Below are positions 32,097 to 43,732 of a DNA stretch of 64,000 nt, in pieces (position 1 is the stretch's first letter; each line of letters begins with the position of its first letter). Where the stretch lies: NCBI RefSeq assembly GCF_023159225.1, contig NC_063181.1, forward strand, positions 12,483,606 through 12,547,605, read 5' to 3'. Below the pieces are notes generated by a model. It was given only the letters and a program-made list of their open reading frames with translations, made no database searches and was not told where the DNA came from. Made by a program: the position numbers and the translations under genes. This stretch comes from Perognathus longimembris pacificus (Eukaryota; Chordata; Mammalia; Rodentia; Heteromyidae).

Positions 32097-32310
32097 GGAG
32101 GGTCAGCTATGGGGCTTGAACTCAGTTTGTGTGCTATCCCTGAGGTTTTTCACTCAAGTCTAGCACTCTACCACTTTGAGCCATAGCTCCACTTCTAAAC
32201 TCTTATCTCCAGTTCACTGCCAAAAAGCTAGAAGTGGAGCTGTGGCACAAGTTTTAGAGTAACAGCCTTGAGTGAAACAGCTAAGAGCCAGTGCCCAGGC
32301 CCTGAGTGAT
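32097..32310. repeat. Inverted pair of Geo monomers
   Basis: A reverse Geo (about 32110-32198, ending gctccacttct) is followed after about 30 nt of linker by a forward Geo starting agaagtggagctgtggcac. The arms are diverged but clearly complementary. Confidence 0.7.
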
Positions 32311-32606
32311 TTAGAACAAGAGGGCGTCTGCCCTTCCCAGCTCTGAGTCTATTCTGCACTCACCTCTCTCAGGCACAGTACATGAAGAGTGAGTTCATGC
32401 TTCTTATCTCTCGACCCTTTTCCTACATAATCACTTAGGCAGTCCTTTTCCCCTGGTGTAATGATTCCAACAGACACCCTCTAAAGAAAAATTTGTCTTA
32501 AATGAGAAATCTCAGACTCTATGGCAGTTCTATTGCCACGTGGGACAGGGCATTGTGGGGAGACAGAGACAAGAGAGAGAAGGTTCCTCCTTCCCTGCCT
32601 CTCCAT

Positions 32607-32828
32607 AGTGGGGCTTGAACTCGGGGCCTGGGTGCTGCCCCTGATCTCTTCTGCTCAAGGCTAGCACTCTACCACTTTGAAACAAAGTTCCACTTCTGGT
32701 TTTCTGGTGCTTAATTGGAGATAAGCATCTCATGGACTTTCCTGCCTAGGCTGGTTTTGAACTGTGATCCTCAGAGCTCGGCTTTCTGAGTAGCTAGGAT
32801 TACAAGCCTGGGCCACCAGCGCCCAGCT
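32607..32828 (-). repeat. B1-Geo composite SINE
   Basis: Complete reverse composite ending gccaccagcgcccagctg. Confidence 0.75.
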
Positions 32829-32849
32829 GAAAAAACATAGAGTTAATAA

Positions 32850-33091
32850 TGAGATAGTATTGGGCTGAGGATATGACCTAGTGGCAAGAGTGCTTGCCTC
32901 ATATACATGAAGCCCTACGTTCAATTCCTCGGCACCGCATATATAGAAAATGGCCAGAAGTGGCGCTGTGGCTCAAGTGGCAGAGTGGTAGCCTTGAGCA
33001 AAAAGAAGCCAGGGACAGTGCTCAGGCCCTGAGTTCAAGTCCCAGGACTGGCAAAATAATAATAATAATAATAATAACGAGATAATATTGA
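32850..33091 (+). repeat. IDL-Geo SINE with target-site duplication
   Basis: gagata(g/a)tattg flanks the dimer, one mismatch. The tail is (AAT)n. Confidence 0.88.
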
Positions 33092-34525
33092 TAGTCCTTT
33101 TTTGGCTAAAAGAAAGACAAATTGTAGATATATTCATTGTCTAGTGATTGCAAAGGGAAACTTACAGTCCCCCAAATACAAATCACATGGAAGTTTTATG
33201 TTTCCAATGTTATAAATTCATGGATGGATCTTTGCTCAGTCAAGGTCAAAACAAAAACCCTTCAGCTTTAGAAAGAAGAGTGAAGAAAGAGGAGGGAAAA
33301 GAAGAGGAGGCAAATTTACCACGTTGCTCTAAGTTTTCTAGGCATCCAGTAACTTCTGGAACTCATCATTTTTTTTCAATAACATGTGCAGACTTATTCA
33401 ATAGGAAAGAAACCCCAAACACTTTATTTTGGAAAAGGATTAAAGATAGAAAACTTGTTTAGACTAGTCAAACTTTTCTCACTTCTTTGCACAGCGGGAA
33501 GCACAAGGATTAGTGTAGCTACTCTTTTTTTAATTAGTAGCAAAATCTAAGGTCATTATTGTAAGGTTCTAATATTAGCTGTAGAACCTTCTGGAACTGT
33601 GGTCATTTTTACCCCAGGGACCAGCTAAATCCCTGTTTTGTAGTCCAAACACTTGGTTTAATGCACTCTGGAATATCCACAACGGTTATGGCTTGCTCTT
33701 TAGAATTTCTCTCTCAATTGTGGCTAAGCAAGTTCCACCAGGCACTGCAAATAGATTGGAGATTTTCCAAGAGAATTCATGTAAAAAAGTCAAATCTAGG
33801 CCCCCTCCACTCCTCGCTGGACGGATGAAAACCTCTGGGAGTGGGAGGCAGCAAAGACAATTCAGCATTTCAAGTTTTATTTCAGAAGAAGCATTTTGAC
33901 TTATGCAACAAAACAGTAGAAAAGCTCTGGCGGAGAAAACAAACCCTGGGTGTGAACGATTGAATAAAATAAAAAAAATTTTAATGGAGAATCAGGAACA
34001 TAATGAAAATTTATTGCAAGGCAGGGGAGCGAAGAAAGAGCGGTCATTGAGCTTTAAGCTTAAGAAGAATGTCTTGGTTGGAGAGGGGACAGAGGGACGA
34101 GAAGGATCTTGCCGTACCCAGTGTTCAGTGCCAGTTTCCTCCTCCATCCCATACTTGTGTAGTTTATGAGCAAGCTGTGAATCTGGATGGCTTCATTTGT
34201 GACTTGATTAGCTTGATTAGAGGCCGAGTTAAGTTGCGCTATTTGGCACTGCCTTTCAGCGTTGAAACAGATAAACATGGACTGTGCCAAATGGCAACTG
34301 CAAAAACTTAGGGGCTTTTGTTTGGAGTTACAGGTGACTGGGAAAGTGAAGTTCAAAGGGAAGGTTTGGTAATTAGGAAAGAGAAAGGGAGAAAGGGGAA
34401 GGAGAGAGGAAGAAGGAAGGAGGAAGAGGTGGGAGAGGAAGGGGAGAAAGAGAAGGGGAGAGAGGGACCGGGGAGAGGGCCAGAGAATTCTGGTACAGAA
34501 TGTAAATTAAAAAAAAAAAATTCTT
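33092..34525. other. Largest repeat-poor island of the intergenic region
   Basis: About 1.4 kb with no recognised SINE or LINE. It holds a purine-rich run (34372-34480) and, at 34203-34220, two adjacent copies of cttgattag carrying GATTA homeodomain cores. Short reading frames are not splice-flanked. Composition and context suit a distal regulatory element, but no function is demonstrated. Confidence 0.4.
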
Positions 34526-34750
34526 GTTGGGCGCTAGTGACTCACTCCCGTAATCCTAGCTACTCGGGCATCTGAAATATGAGGATCAGCCTGGACAGGA
34601 AAGTCCATGAGACTCTTATCTCCAATAACTACCTAATAAATGGAAGTTGAGCTGTGGCTCAAAGTGGTAGAGTGCTAGCTTTAGCAAAAAGCTGAAGGAC
34701 AGTGCTCAGGCCCTGCGTTCAAGTCCCATGACTAACAAACAAAAAAAAAA
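34526..34750 (+). repeat. B1-Geo composite SINE
   Basis: Complete forward composite; part of the head after gctactcgggc is deleted. Confidence 0.75.
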
Positions 34751-34781
34751 TCTCGGTTTTTAAGTTTATAAAGAAACAAAG

Positions 34782-35016
34782 GGCTAGGTACCAGTGGCTC
34801 ATGCCTGTAATCCTAGCTACTCAGGAGGCTGAAATCTGACGATGGTTGTTTGAAGCCAGTCTAAGAAAGAAAGTCTATGAGACTCTAATCTCTCAATAAC
34901 TATCATCACCAAAAAAGCCAGAAGTGGAGCTGTAGAACAGGTGATTGAATGCCAGCTTTGAGTGAAAAGCTAAGGAAGAGTGCCCAGGTCCTGAATTCAA
35001 GCCCAGTATGGACATA
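34782..35016 (+). repeat. B1-Geo composite SINE
   Basis: Second forward copy in tandem. Confidence 0.75.
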
Positions 35017-35302
35017 AAATAATTCTTATTTCCACACATAAATTGTACAAAGGGTTTTCCCTGTGACATTTCCACACTTGTGTTCATTGCATAGTTTATA
35101 CAATGGATCTGGGTCAACCTCACCTCTCTACCTTCACTAATATCTTTGTCATTACTTCTATCTCACAGGAAAGGTAATTATGTCATGTAGTTAAGCTTTG
35201 GGGAAAGAAAAGGTCCAGATGGTGGCTCCTTATGGTTTGATTTCAGCTATTTCTAGGACATTTATTTTAACATTAAGCAGGGTTCTGCGAAATATGGTCA
35301 GT

Positions 35303-35329
35303 TTCTTTTGTTGTTGTTGTTGTTGTTGA
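35303..35329. repeat. (TTG)n microsatellite
   Basis: About eight units. Confidence 0.85.
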
Positions 35330-35867
35330 TTTACCTAATGAATATTTATCTGTATCGTTTCCCACTTAAGCCAGATAAATTAGTGTGGATGGATAGGTAA
35401 AATTCCAAAGCAACATTTGGAAGCGATAGCAAGAACAGCCTACACACAGCCTGCTGAGGTGGAAAGGAGGAAGCGAAGCACAGCTCTGCCCAGCAAGTCC
35501 AGACTAGATGGGCTTCCCAGAACCCCCCGCGTGTACAGAATGTCATAGCCACTAAACCATAGATGGTTTGTGTAGCAGCATGGCCCAGGCTGGCAAATAT
35601 GCATATGACAACGGTGACAGCGCTTCATTCTCAACTTCACAGAGCATGCGTGGCAGGAAACAGAAAGGTGAAAAAAAATAATAATAAAGAGCATGTTCCA
35701 GGCAAGTATTAGCCAAAGATCCTCTGATAGTCTGCATTGTATGGTAGAAGAGAAATGACTCAGAACCTTCCAGAACCTCATGTCTTCCTTTTCTGGAGGA
35801 AGGATATTTATTGGGTTTCAGGGAATGGAGTTAGAACTCATGACACAGTAGAATCTCCCCTACATCA

Positions 35868-35955
35868 GTTACACTGTGGCTCAAGCCAGCCTGGAGTGAA
35901 AAGTGAAGGGACTCAAAGCCCAGGCCCTGAATTCAAGCCCAGACCTGGTATAAAG
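35868..35955 (+). repeat. Geo tail fragment
   Basis: cactgtggctcaagccagcc and aggccctgaattcaagccc, without a head. Confidence 0.5.
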
Positions 35956-35959
35956 TGAT

Positions 35960-36170
35960 TTTTATTATTACATGAAAGCTACCCCCTCCATTCCCCCTTC
36001 CCTGCTTTCCCTAAGGCCCCAGTCTCCATTGCTCTCATTTCCCATAGTGTTTACACAATACTTTATATGTTGCTCATTTGTATGTATATTTCTAATTCAT
36101 GTAGTCGTCCGTGAACTAACAGTGCTACATGTGTGACTGCAATAATCTGTTGATATAAAGCAAATGATTC
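35960..36170. other. Possible L1 3' region remnant
   Basis: C/T-rich, then cacaatactttatatgttgc-type sequence reminiscent of L1 3' ends; not securely assigned. Confidence 0.3.
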
Positions 36171-36279
36171 CTAAGACATTTATCTATATTGTTACTATTG
36201 TTATTGTTATTTTTACCCATACTGGCATTTGAAGTTAGGATTTTCTATTTTCTTTTATTTTTGGAAGGATATTTATTTA

Positions 36280-36487
36280 TTTTTATTCATTTTTTTTTGC
36301 CAGTCCTTGGGCTTGAACTCAGGGTCTGAGCACTGTCCCTGGCTTCTTTTTGCTCAAGCCTAGCACTCTACCACTTGAGCCACAGAGCCACTTCTTGTCT
36401 TTTCTGTTTATGTGGAACTGAGGAATCAAACCCAGGGCTTCATGCATGCTAGGAGAGCACTCTACCACTAAGCCACATTCCCAGCCC
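36280..36487 (-). repeat. IDL-Geo SINE
   Basis: Full dimer ending aagccacattcccagcccc. Confidence 0.85.
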
Positions 36488-36502
36488 CTCTAACATTTTT
36501 TA

Positions 36503-36738
36503 CTCTGGTGATTTTTGAGATAGCCTCTCAAATTATTGCCCAAACCAGCCTGGATCATAGTCTTCCTCTTTATGCTTCCCATCATAGCTGGGGTGACAGG
36601 CACTTTCCACCACACCCAGATATTGATTGACATGGAGGACTCCTGAATCATTTGCCTGGGCTAGCCTCAAACTGCGGTCCTCCTTTATCTCTGCCTCCTT
36701 AGTAGGTATAGGATTCCAGGTGGGAGCCTCTGGTGCCC
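36503..36738 (-). repeat. Two B1-like units in tandem
   Basis: gagatagcctctcaaattat to ttccaccacaccca, then a second unit to ggtgggagcctctggtgccc. Confidence 0.55.
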
Positions 36739-37542
36739 AAACAAGAGCTTTAGAAAACAATGTTTAAATGGACGTATTTCTTACTAACCCTGTCCAAATT
36801 TAAAATGGAAAGTTTTATTTTGTTTTTCCTGTTGTTCTTTTCTTTTCCTGTTCTGGGTGGTCTTCAGGAAACATACCTGCTTAAGTGGGGGAGAGAAAGA
36901 CTCACTGGAGGGCGCTGTCATTCCCCATGAAGGCAGGAAACAGTAATCTTTGGAAAGGCGAAGAGAAAAATACAACAGTGTTTCCTGGCCTCATCCCTTT
37001 TCTGCTTTACCAGATGACTTTCATAAATTCTAACTTGTTTTATCTCCCTCCGTTGCTATGAATGTAGGCAGTAGTATATTTGAGGCTTTCTCTCCGAGCA
37101 TTCTCTTCACTTTGTGCTATGATTCCAAATGCAAAGAAAAAAGAATTCCAGGGACCTATGGTGGAAAACAGAGGTCAAGCCTCAGCCTTCGAGTGACCAA
37201 CTGGCCAGCAGTGGACGTAATCCCAACCTGGTTAGAAAGGTGTTGATTACTATCTCAGAACCAGACAAGCTAGCCAGATGTGGAAGCAATAAGTAAGGGA
37301 AGGTGAATTTGAAACTTTTGCTATTGCAAGGCTCAAAGCAATGTTACTAAGAAATTATGTTGAAAGAGAAGAGATAATTTGTACCTAAAGAAGAAATGAA
37401 TAGTTCAGAAAAAGATATTTTCTCTTGCTGGTATGCACAGAATGAGTCACTGATTATGTCCCAACAGATAATATGATTGTTGGTGCATGCTTCTACTCTT
37501 GGAAATCAGATATGAGGGCTCAGAAGTAAAAAAGCAAAATCT

Positions 37543-37778
37543 AAGCTGGGAGCTGGTGGCTCATGCCAGTAATCCCAGCTACTCAGGAGTCTGAGATCTA
37601 AGGATCATGGTTCAAAGCCAGCCAGGGCAGAAAAGTCCATGAGACTCTTCTCTTCCATATCTAGAAAAAGCCAGAAGTGGAGCTCCACTGTGGTAGCGTG
37701 CCTTGAGCAAAAGAAGCTCAGGGATGGCACCCAGGCTTTGAGTTCAAGTCCTAGGACCAGCATAAAAAAAAAAAAAGA
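37543..37778 (+). repeat. B1-Geo composite SINE
   Basis: Near-complete with an A-tail; a clear example of the fusion of head, linker and Geo tail. Confidence 0.82.
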
Positions 37779-38298
37779 AAGAAATTTGAGGGCTATATTG
37801 TATAAGAAAGGCAACCACGTGCGTGCCATGCCTCATCTTGAGCTTTTCTCAGTCTGCCAATCTTTTCTGTTTTGTGAACTTCATCAATCGGTGACAGGGT
37901 ACAGCTGTTGGCAGTCCTTCGTACACTCTGTTCTCAGCCAGGCTTGCATGCTAACTCCCCCCCCCCCCCACACCACTTCCTTTCTTTTTATTGAAGAAGT
38001 GGTGAATTTTCTGGTAAATTCTGTATTTCCTCACTGTGTGTAGAAATGAGAAATCACAAAGGCCTTCAGAGTCCCTATTTTTCATGTGTAGAGATGATTG
38101 GTTAGAGTAATAGTTATAATCTAATAGTTATCATTTAATAATCCTGCAGTTTAGGGGTTTAATTCCCACATCCTTGGTGTGTGGGGAGCAGAGGGGTCCT
38201 CCTCCCTCTTGGGAGGCATCTACCTTCCTGTTCTCCTTCATAGATTTCTCTGTTGCACACTAACAGCAAGGCCGCTGTATCTAGAAAGTCTGTTGCCC

Positions 38299-38350
38299 GT
38301 GTGTGCGCGTGCGCGTGCGCGTGCGCGTGCGCGTGCGCATGCGTGCGTGC
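38299..38350. repeat. Alternating purine-pyrimidine (GTGCGC)n tract
   Basis: 52 bp of strict purine-pyrimidine alternation, mostly GC and GT steps; a strong Z-DNA former. An Arg/Ala frame through it is an artefact. Confidence 0.95.
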
Positions 38351-38361
38351 CCATGCAAGCT

Positions 38362-38520
38362 AGACATGGGGCTTGTACTCAGGGCCTGGGCTCTGTCTCT
38401 GAGTTATTTTTGCTCAAGTGCTCTACAACTTGAGCTGCAGCTTCATTCCCAGCTTTTTGGTGGTTAATTGGAGACAGGAGTCTTATAGATTTTCTTGCCT
38501 GGGCAGGCTTCGAACCACAA
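38362..38520 (-). repeat. B1-Geo composite SINE, head-truncated
   Basis: Geo tail and linker; the head stops at cttcgaaccacaag. The alternating tract adjoins its tail. Confidence 0.7.
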
Positions 38521-38545
38521 GAGTGGGCTATTATGCAATTTTAAG

Positions 38546-38640
38546 ATAACTGGTGTGGTGGTACATACCTGTAGTATCAGCATTCAAGAGGCCGAGGCAG
38601 GAGGATTGAAGTTAGCCTTGGCTGCAATGAATGATGTCTC
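38546..38640 (+). repeat. B1 SINE
   Basis: ggtgtggtggtacatacctg and gaggccgaggcaggaggatt. Confidence 0.75.
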
Positions 38641-38741
38641 AAATGAATGAATAAATGATTGATGAGTAAAACAAAATGATTTCCTTTGATTTAAAAAAGA
38701 AGCAATGCACTTTATAATAAAAAAAAAAAAGAGCTAAGGTA

Positions 38742-38960
38742 GCCAGGCATCAGTGGCTTATGCCTGTAATCCTAGTTACTCAGGAGGCTGAGAGCTGAGG
38801 GTTGTGATTTGATGCCAGCCTGGACAGGAAAGTCCATGAGACTCTTAATCCCAATTAACCATCAGAATGCCATGGCTCAAGTGGTAGGGAGCTAGCCTTG
38901 AGCACAAAAGCTCAGGGACTGAACCCAGGCCCTGAATTCAAACCCCAAGATGTTCCACAC
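38742..38960 (+). repeat. B1-Geo composite SINE
   Basis: Complete forward composite with an A-run before its start. Confidence 0.78.
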
Positions 38961-39837
38961 ACATTAAAAAAAAATCTATGGTAGAGAACTACCTGGAATG
39001 TAGCTAATGCCACTCTGGAATCAATCCATTCACCAGAGGTCATAGCAAACTCCATCTTCACCTTGAGAGATTCAGATGACATCAGTGCCAATGTCTGAAA
39101 ACAATAACGACAGCAAACATCTTCCATTCAAAATAATTCTTCTGATATTTTAGTTGGTAAAGCACTGGCCAGGTACTCTAAAAGATTTTATTAAATGATT
39201 CTGTCCAGGCATCCTGTGTGTGGTATAGACTGCTAACGGCATACCTTGTATTATCCTTCATAAATCCTGGATTTCTGGGGAGAGGGAGTTTGATGTGGGC
39301 GTATTTCGTGTGCTTGATATCTATAAATACACTCAGAGCTGTTCAAAGCACTTGCTGTTATTTAAGAACATTCACTATTCTGGGATCTCCATACACCCGC
39401 ACTCTTACCAAAAAGGAGTAAAACTGAATTGGGTTTCTGTTATGATGGCCACAATTCCAGACAAATGTCTCCAAAAATAGATATCAATTTTTAGGTGCCC
39501 CTCATCCCAAAGATGCAGCGTTCATGTCTAGCCTCTGAGCAGCAGCTGTAAGACTCCGGCTTCCACTCCTTCTCTACCTCCTTTCAGGCTGACTTCTGAG
39601 CTGCCGACTTCTATTTCTGCCTCTCGCTGCCTTCACACTTTGATACAGGGTTTTCTCTCAGCCCATGACTCGGATTTCTTTCTTCTTTTTTTGCCTCTAG
39701 CTTTTCGCTTTTCTCTCTTCTTCTTCTTTTTTTTTCTTCAGGATTCCCAACCCACAAGTCTGCTACCCACTGTTCCTAGGGTTTTTCATCTGAAAAATGA
39801 GGAATCCCCCCCCCCCCCGCTCCAATCTATGATGATT
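38961..39837. other. Mostly unique stretch
   Basis: No interspersed repeat recognised; a pyrimidine-rich segment at 39655-39745 and a C-run at 39808-39817. No coding exon recognised. Confidence 0.4.
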
Positions 39838-39948
39838 GGGTCTCTCTATGGTTGACTCTGGCTGGCCTTGAACTTGAGTTCATCTGTTCCTCCTACTCAA
39901 CCTCCCTAGTAGTGGAGACTACAGGTACACACCACCCTGCCTGGTTAA
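39838..39948 (-). repeat. B1 SINE
   Basis: ttgactctggctggccttga and agactacaggtacacaccac. Confidence 0.75.
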
Positions 39949-40019
39949 AGATGGAGTTTGGACCAAAGATCGTGGTGTACAGATATAATAAAGACAAGCA
40001 TGAATCCTGAGCCTAAGTT

Positions 40020-40440
40020 CTTGTGATATCCCTTGCCATGTTGGTTTGGGGCTTGACTGTGTGCTTGCTTTGGTTAACCGCCCAAGCCAAGGTTTACCAC
40101 AAACATGTACTCTATTTTATACTCTCTTGCTTACTGCTTTTGGGGACCCAGCCCACCCCTGAACAACTCTATAGTTTATTTAGCCTGCTGGACCTGGGGG
40201 CACCTGTTTCCATTTGGTCTCAGGTTCCCAGTCAGCCACCAGACATGTAATTGGGACAACTGAGACTAGCGCCCCCGAGAGGACCAGCCAAGTAACTGCA
40301 AACACCCAAGGGCCATTATAGGGAGCAGAGTTGAATTGTCCTGACACAAACTGCCAGCCACAGAATCTTGGGCAAATAAATAGTGAAACAGTTATTAAAT
40401 TTGGGCTTCTTGTTATGTAGCACTAGTTATCTGATACATA
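40020..40440 (+). mobile_element. MaLR-type LTR (MLT1-like)
   Basis: Resembles the 3' two-thirds of MLT1 LTRs: cagacatgtaattgggacaa, gaattgtcctgac, gggcaaataaata (polyadenylation region) and cttgttatgtagcactagtt near the end. An ancient solo LTR with no internal sequence seen. Confidence 0.6.
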
Positions 40441-40880
40441 CAAAGATGAATATGTTTTTATGTGGCACATGGCAAATATTTAGAGGAGTGTCTGGAACAT
40501 GGGATACCCGTAATTTATTATTTATCCTTTGTTTGAGCTGTAACATCATCCTGGAAACTCCTGAATGGGCTGAGCCTTGTTTTTCCAAGCCTTTGTACAT
40601 AGCTTCTTCACCCACTGACTGCCCATGTCCTCAAGTCTCTCAAGCAAGGGCATTCAAATGACCTAACAACTAACAGTGCAAGGGAGCCAACCAATCAGAT
40701 GTGTCCACACTCTGTGACCCATCACAATGTCTTCAGGATTGTTATGACGCCTGTTAGACTTCCTTCCTGTGCCCTTACTGTACCTGTCCCCACCCATTGC
40801 TATTTTGAACACAGTAGTTGTTGTAAGTGGAAATAAAACATAAGTCAGATTATACCACCAGGAAAGAATCAAAACTGCAA

Positions 40881-40902
40881 GTGTGTGTGTGTGTGTGTGT
40901 GT
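40881..40902. repeat. (GT)n microsatellite
   Basis: 11 units at the tail of the adjacent SINE. Confidence 0.95.
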
Positions 40903-41195
40903 CCTGGGCTTGAACTTAGGGCCTGGGCAGTATCCCTGAGCTTTTGTACTCAAGGCTAGCACTCTACCACTTGAACCACAGCACCACTTCTGACCTTTTC
41001 TATTTATATGGAATTGAGGAATTGAACGCAGGGCTTCATGCATGCTAGGTGAGCACTCTATCACTAAGCCCTGACTTTTGGGCGGGTGGGGGCGGGGTTA
41101 ATTGTAGATAAGAGTCTCATAGACTTCATGCCCAGGCTGTCTTCAAACTATAACCCTCAGATCTCAGCCTCATGAGTAGCTTGGATTACAGGCTT
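40903..41195 (-). repeat. Chimeric SINE: B1-like head, linker, IDL and Geo
   Basis: Read on the minus strand: B1-like head and linker (41195 to about 41096), a G-rich junction, then IDL and Geo (41072-40903). The Geo part has B1-Geo-type variants. This looks like an insertion or recombination between the two SINE designs. Confidence 0.65.
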
Positions 41196-41259
41196 GCAAT
41201 GTTTTGGGATTTTGTTTTGTTTTGTTTTGTTTGTTTTTAAATATTGTTTCCAGTTCTTT

Positions 41260-41261
<2 letters not shown>

Positions 41262-41312
<51 letters not shown>
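41262..41312. repeat. (CA)n microsatellite
   Basis: About 25 units. Confidence 0.95.
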
Positions 41313-41314
<2 letters not shown>

Positions 41315-41740
41315 TTCCAGTCTTTCCAAAGGCCCACAAGTCCTACAAAGATGGAGTCTCTTATTTCTCTGTTCCAATCTTGCTTCTCAATGAAATTGAA
41401 GCTGGCTTTCATGTCACAAACCTGGCTGCACAGTGTTCTACCCCCACACTTCTGCCTTGCCTCTACTTTCACCTCTGTCACACACACCCTGCCAGGAAGT
41501 GGTTGAAGGGATTGTGAGAGGCTGATTGGGCAGGACCAGCATTCTCTGTGCAGGCTGTGAGAAGCGGCATGCCCGGAGCCCCAGCCTCCGCCTCAATTGC
41601 CAGTCCCCAGCGCTCCTTCCGCAGGGAAGGAGATTCGTCTCATGAAGGCTTCCAAACCATGACTCAGCCACACTCGGATGATCTAGAATAGCCTTCTCAG
41701 CAACACCTACATGTGTGTTTTTGTTTTCCTTTCTTGTCTG
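41313..41740. other. Unique, moderately GC-rich stretch
   Basis: Non-repetitive; includes a segment with scattered CpGs at 41560-41640. No exon recognised. Confidence 0.4.
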
Positions 41741-41744
41741 TTTG

Positions 41745-41868
41745 TTTGGGACAGGCTCTCCCTATGTTACCCAGAGTTATTTGGAACTCCTTGGTTCAAG
41801 CAAATTCTACTGTCTCAGCCTCTTGAGTCGCTGGGATTATAGATGTGTACCACCATGCTCAGCTGCAA
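41745..41868 (-). repeat. B1 SINE
   Basis: gacaggctctccctatgtta to tgtaccaccatgctcagctg. Confidence 0.75.
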
Positions 41869-42250
41869 TCCTGTTTGATTGACTAAGGGTTATATCCTTG
41901 CTGAATGGCATATAAAATTAACCAGAACTGTTTGCTTTCCAAAAAAAAATGCCACATGATTTTCTAATTTATTAGGTCCAATATTTGTGCCCTTCACTAA
42001 AATATAAGTTCCATAGTGCTGAAGACCTTTGTTTCGTTTGCTGGTATATGCCACAGGAAACATCCCGTAGATGCTTTGGGGAGTGAAAGAGAAGAGTCAC
42101 AGCTGGAGGAAGTCTCTTTGGGCACCCTTGCCCTGACTTAGGTGCCACACTTCTAATACTCTTAGACCAATGTCTGACCGGAGTCTCACCACAGGAGATC
42201 CAGTAGGGCACCCAAAACAAAGAACATCTTGTTTTTAGTCAGCTCAGCTC

Positions 42251-42495
42251 TCATTAGACTCTTTTCTGTTTTGCTTTGTTTTTTTTTGCCAGTCCTGGGC
42301 CTTGGACTCAGGGCCTGAGCACTGTCCCTGGCTTCTTTTTGCTCAAGGCTAGCACTCTGCCACCTGAGCCACAGCGCCACTTCTGGCCGTTTTCTATATA
42401 TGTGGTGCTGGGGAATCGAACCCAGGGCTTCATGTATACGAGGCAAGCACTCTTGCCACTAGGCCATATTCCCAGCCCTCATTAGACTCTTTTCT
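42251..42495 (-). repeat. IDL-Geo SINE with 17-bp perfect target-site duplication
   Basis: tcattagactcttttct at 42251-42267 and 42479-42495 flanks a near-consensus dimer. One of the youngest-looking insertions here. Confidence 0.93.
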
Positions 42496-42545
42496 ATCTA
42501 TCTCTACATCTTTTCCCTTTTTTTCTGGTGGGAGTGGGGAGTGGC

Positions 42546-42622
42546 AACACTAGTATTTGCAATGAAGGCCTCATGCTCACTACACAGGCAACTCTTACCA
42601 TTTGAGCCATTCTACTGTCCCC
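42546..42622 (-). repeat. tRNA-derived monomer (ID-like)
   Basis: caggcaactcttaccatttg and agccattctactgtccc suggest a reverse tRNA-type unit. Confidence 0.4.
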
Positions 42623-42644
42623 AGGTCTATTCCTATCTCCTCCC

Positions 42645-42717
42645 TCCTCCTCCTCCTCCTCCTCCTCCTCCTCCTCCTCCTCCTCCTCCTCCTCCTCCTC
42701 CTCCTCCTCCTCCTCCT
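42645..42717 (+). repeat. (TCC)n microsatellite
   Basis: 24 perfect units; the second such array in the window. Confidence 0.95.
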
Positions 42718-42744
42718 TTTCCTTCATCTTCATTTTTTGTTTGT

Positions 42745-42838
42745 TTGTGCCACTATTGAGACTTGAACTCAGGGCCTGCGTGCTGCTATCCCCTTAGCTT
42801 TTTTCACTCAACGCTAGTGCCTTATCACTTTAGCCATA
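42745..42838 (-). repeat. Geo tail fragment
   Basis: actattgagacttgaactca to ttatcactttagccata. Confidence 0.55.
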
Positions 42839-42839
42839 A

Positions 42840-43485
42840 ATTGGAGAGGTTACTTTACAGATCCTAAGGATGAGGAGGTGGGTTTTTAGAATTCAAATGT
42901 CCTGCTTAGCCATCCTAAGTGTAAAGAGTATTGCTGGAGGAGCTCATCTTCTTCTCTACTTTCTCCATAATAAGATTCAGACCGAAGTAGGTCAGAAATC
43001 AGAGAGAGACTCTGTACATCAGTTTGATAATAAAAATTTGAAAAAAAATTAGAGAGAGAAGACAAATGAACAAAAAGTTAAATTTGGAATTAACTATTAC
43101 TTAAGACTAAGTCACGGCACTTTATATATATTTATATTATATACATATATATGCACTCTTTTTTGATTTTTGGCTGTTATTTTTTTTGAGATGATTTCGC
43201 TTTTATTTCATCTTTCACAGTATAAATGTAACATGCTAAAAAAAGAAAACAATGTACAGACACACAAACAACTATATTCCCTGCCTCTACCAAGACACTC
43301 AGTGTTAAAACCTTGGTTATATATCCTCCTGAAATTTTGTTCATATAAACATATACATGCATGTGTGTATGTATATACACACACATATATACATACAAAT
43401 ATTATGGTAGAATCATATACATTATGCAATATGCTTTCAATCAACAATATACCAAAAGCATTCCTACATATTGGAATTCCAGTTC
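42840..43485. other. Unique AT-rich stretch
   Basis: Contains TA-rich patches at 43123-43155 and 43350-43402. No repeat family or coding exon recognised. Confidence 0.4.
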
Positions 43486-43697
43486 CTTTTTTTTTTTTGG
43501 TCAGTCCTGGGGCTTGGACTCAAGGCCTGAGCACTGTCCCTGGCTTCTTTTTGCTCAAGGCTAGCACTCTGCCACTTGAGCCACAGCGCCACTTCTGGCC
43601 GTTTTCTGTATATGTGGTGCTGGGGAATTGAACCCAGGGCCTCATGTATACGAGGCAAGCTCTCTTGCCACTAGGCCATATCCCCAGCCCCCAGTTC
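43486..43697 (-). repeat. IDL-Geo SINE with short target-site duplication
   Basis: ccagttcct occurs on both sides of a complete dimer. Confidence 0.88.
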
Positions 43698-43732
43698 CTC
43701 TTTATATGCACTCTTTTTGTTTCTCTTTTTTA

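Noticed and set aside
42276..42485. Repeated protein family with a sequence like SPGPWTQGLSTVPGFFLLKAS
   Set aside because: This peptide and its antisense partner recur at every IDL-Geo copy; it is the translation of the SINE, not a gene family.
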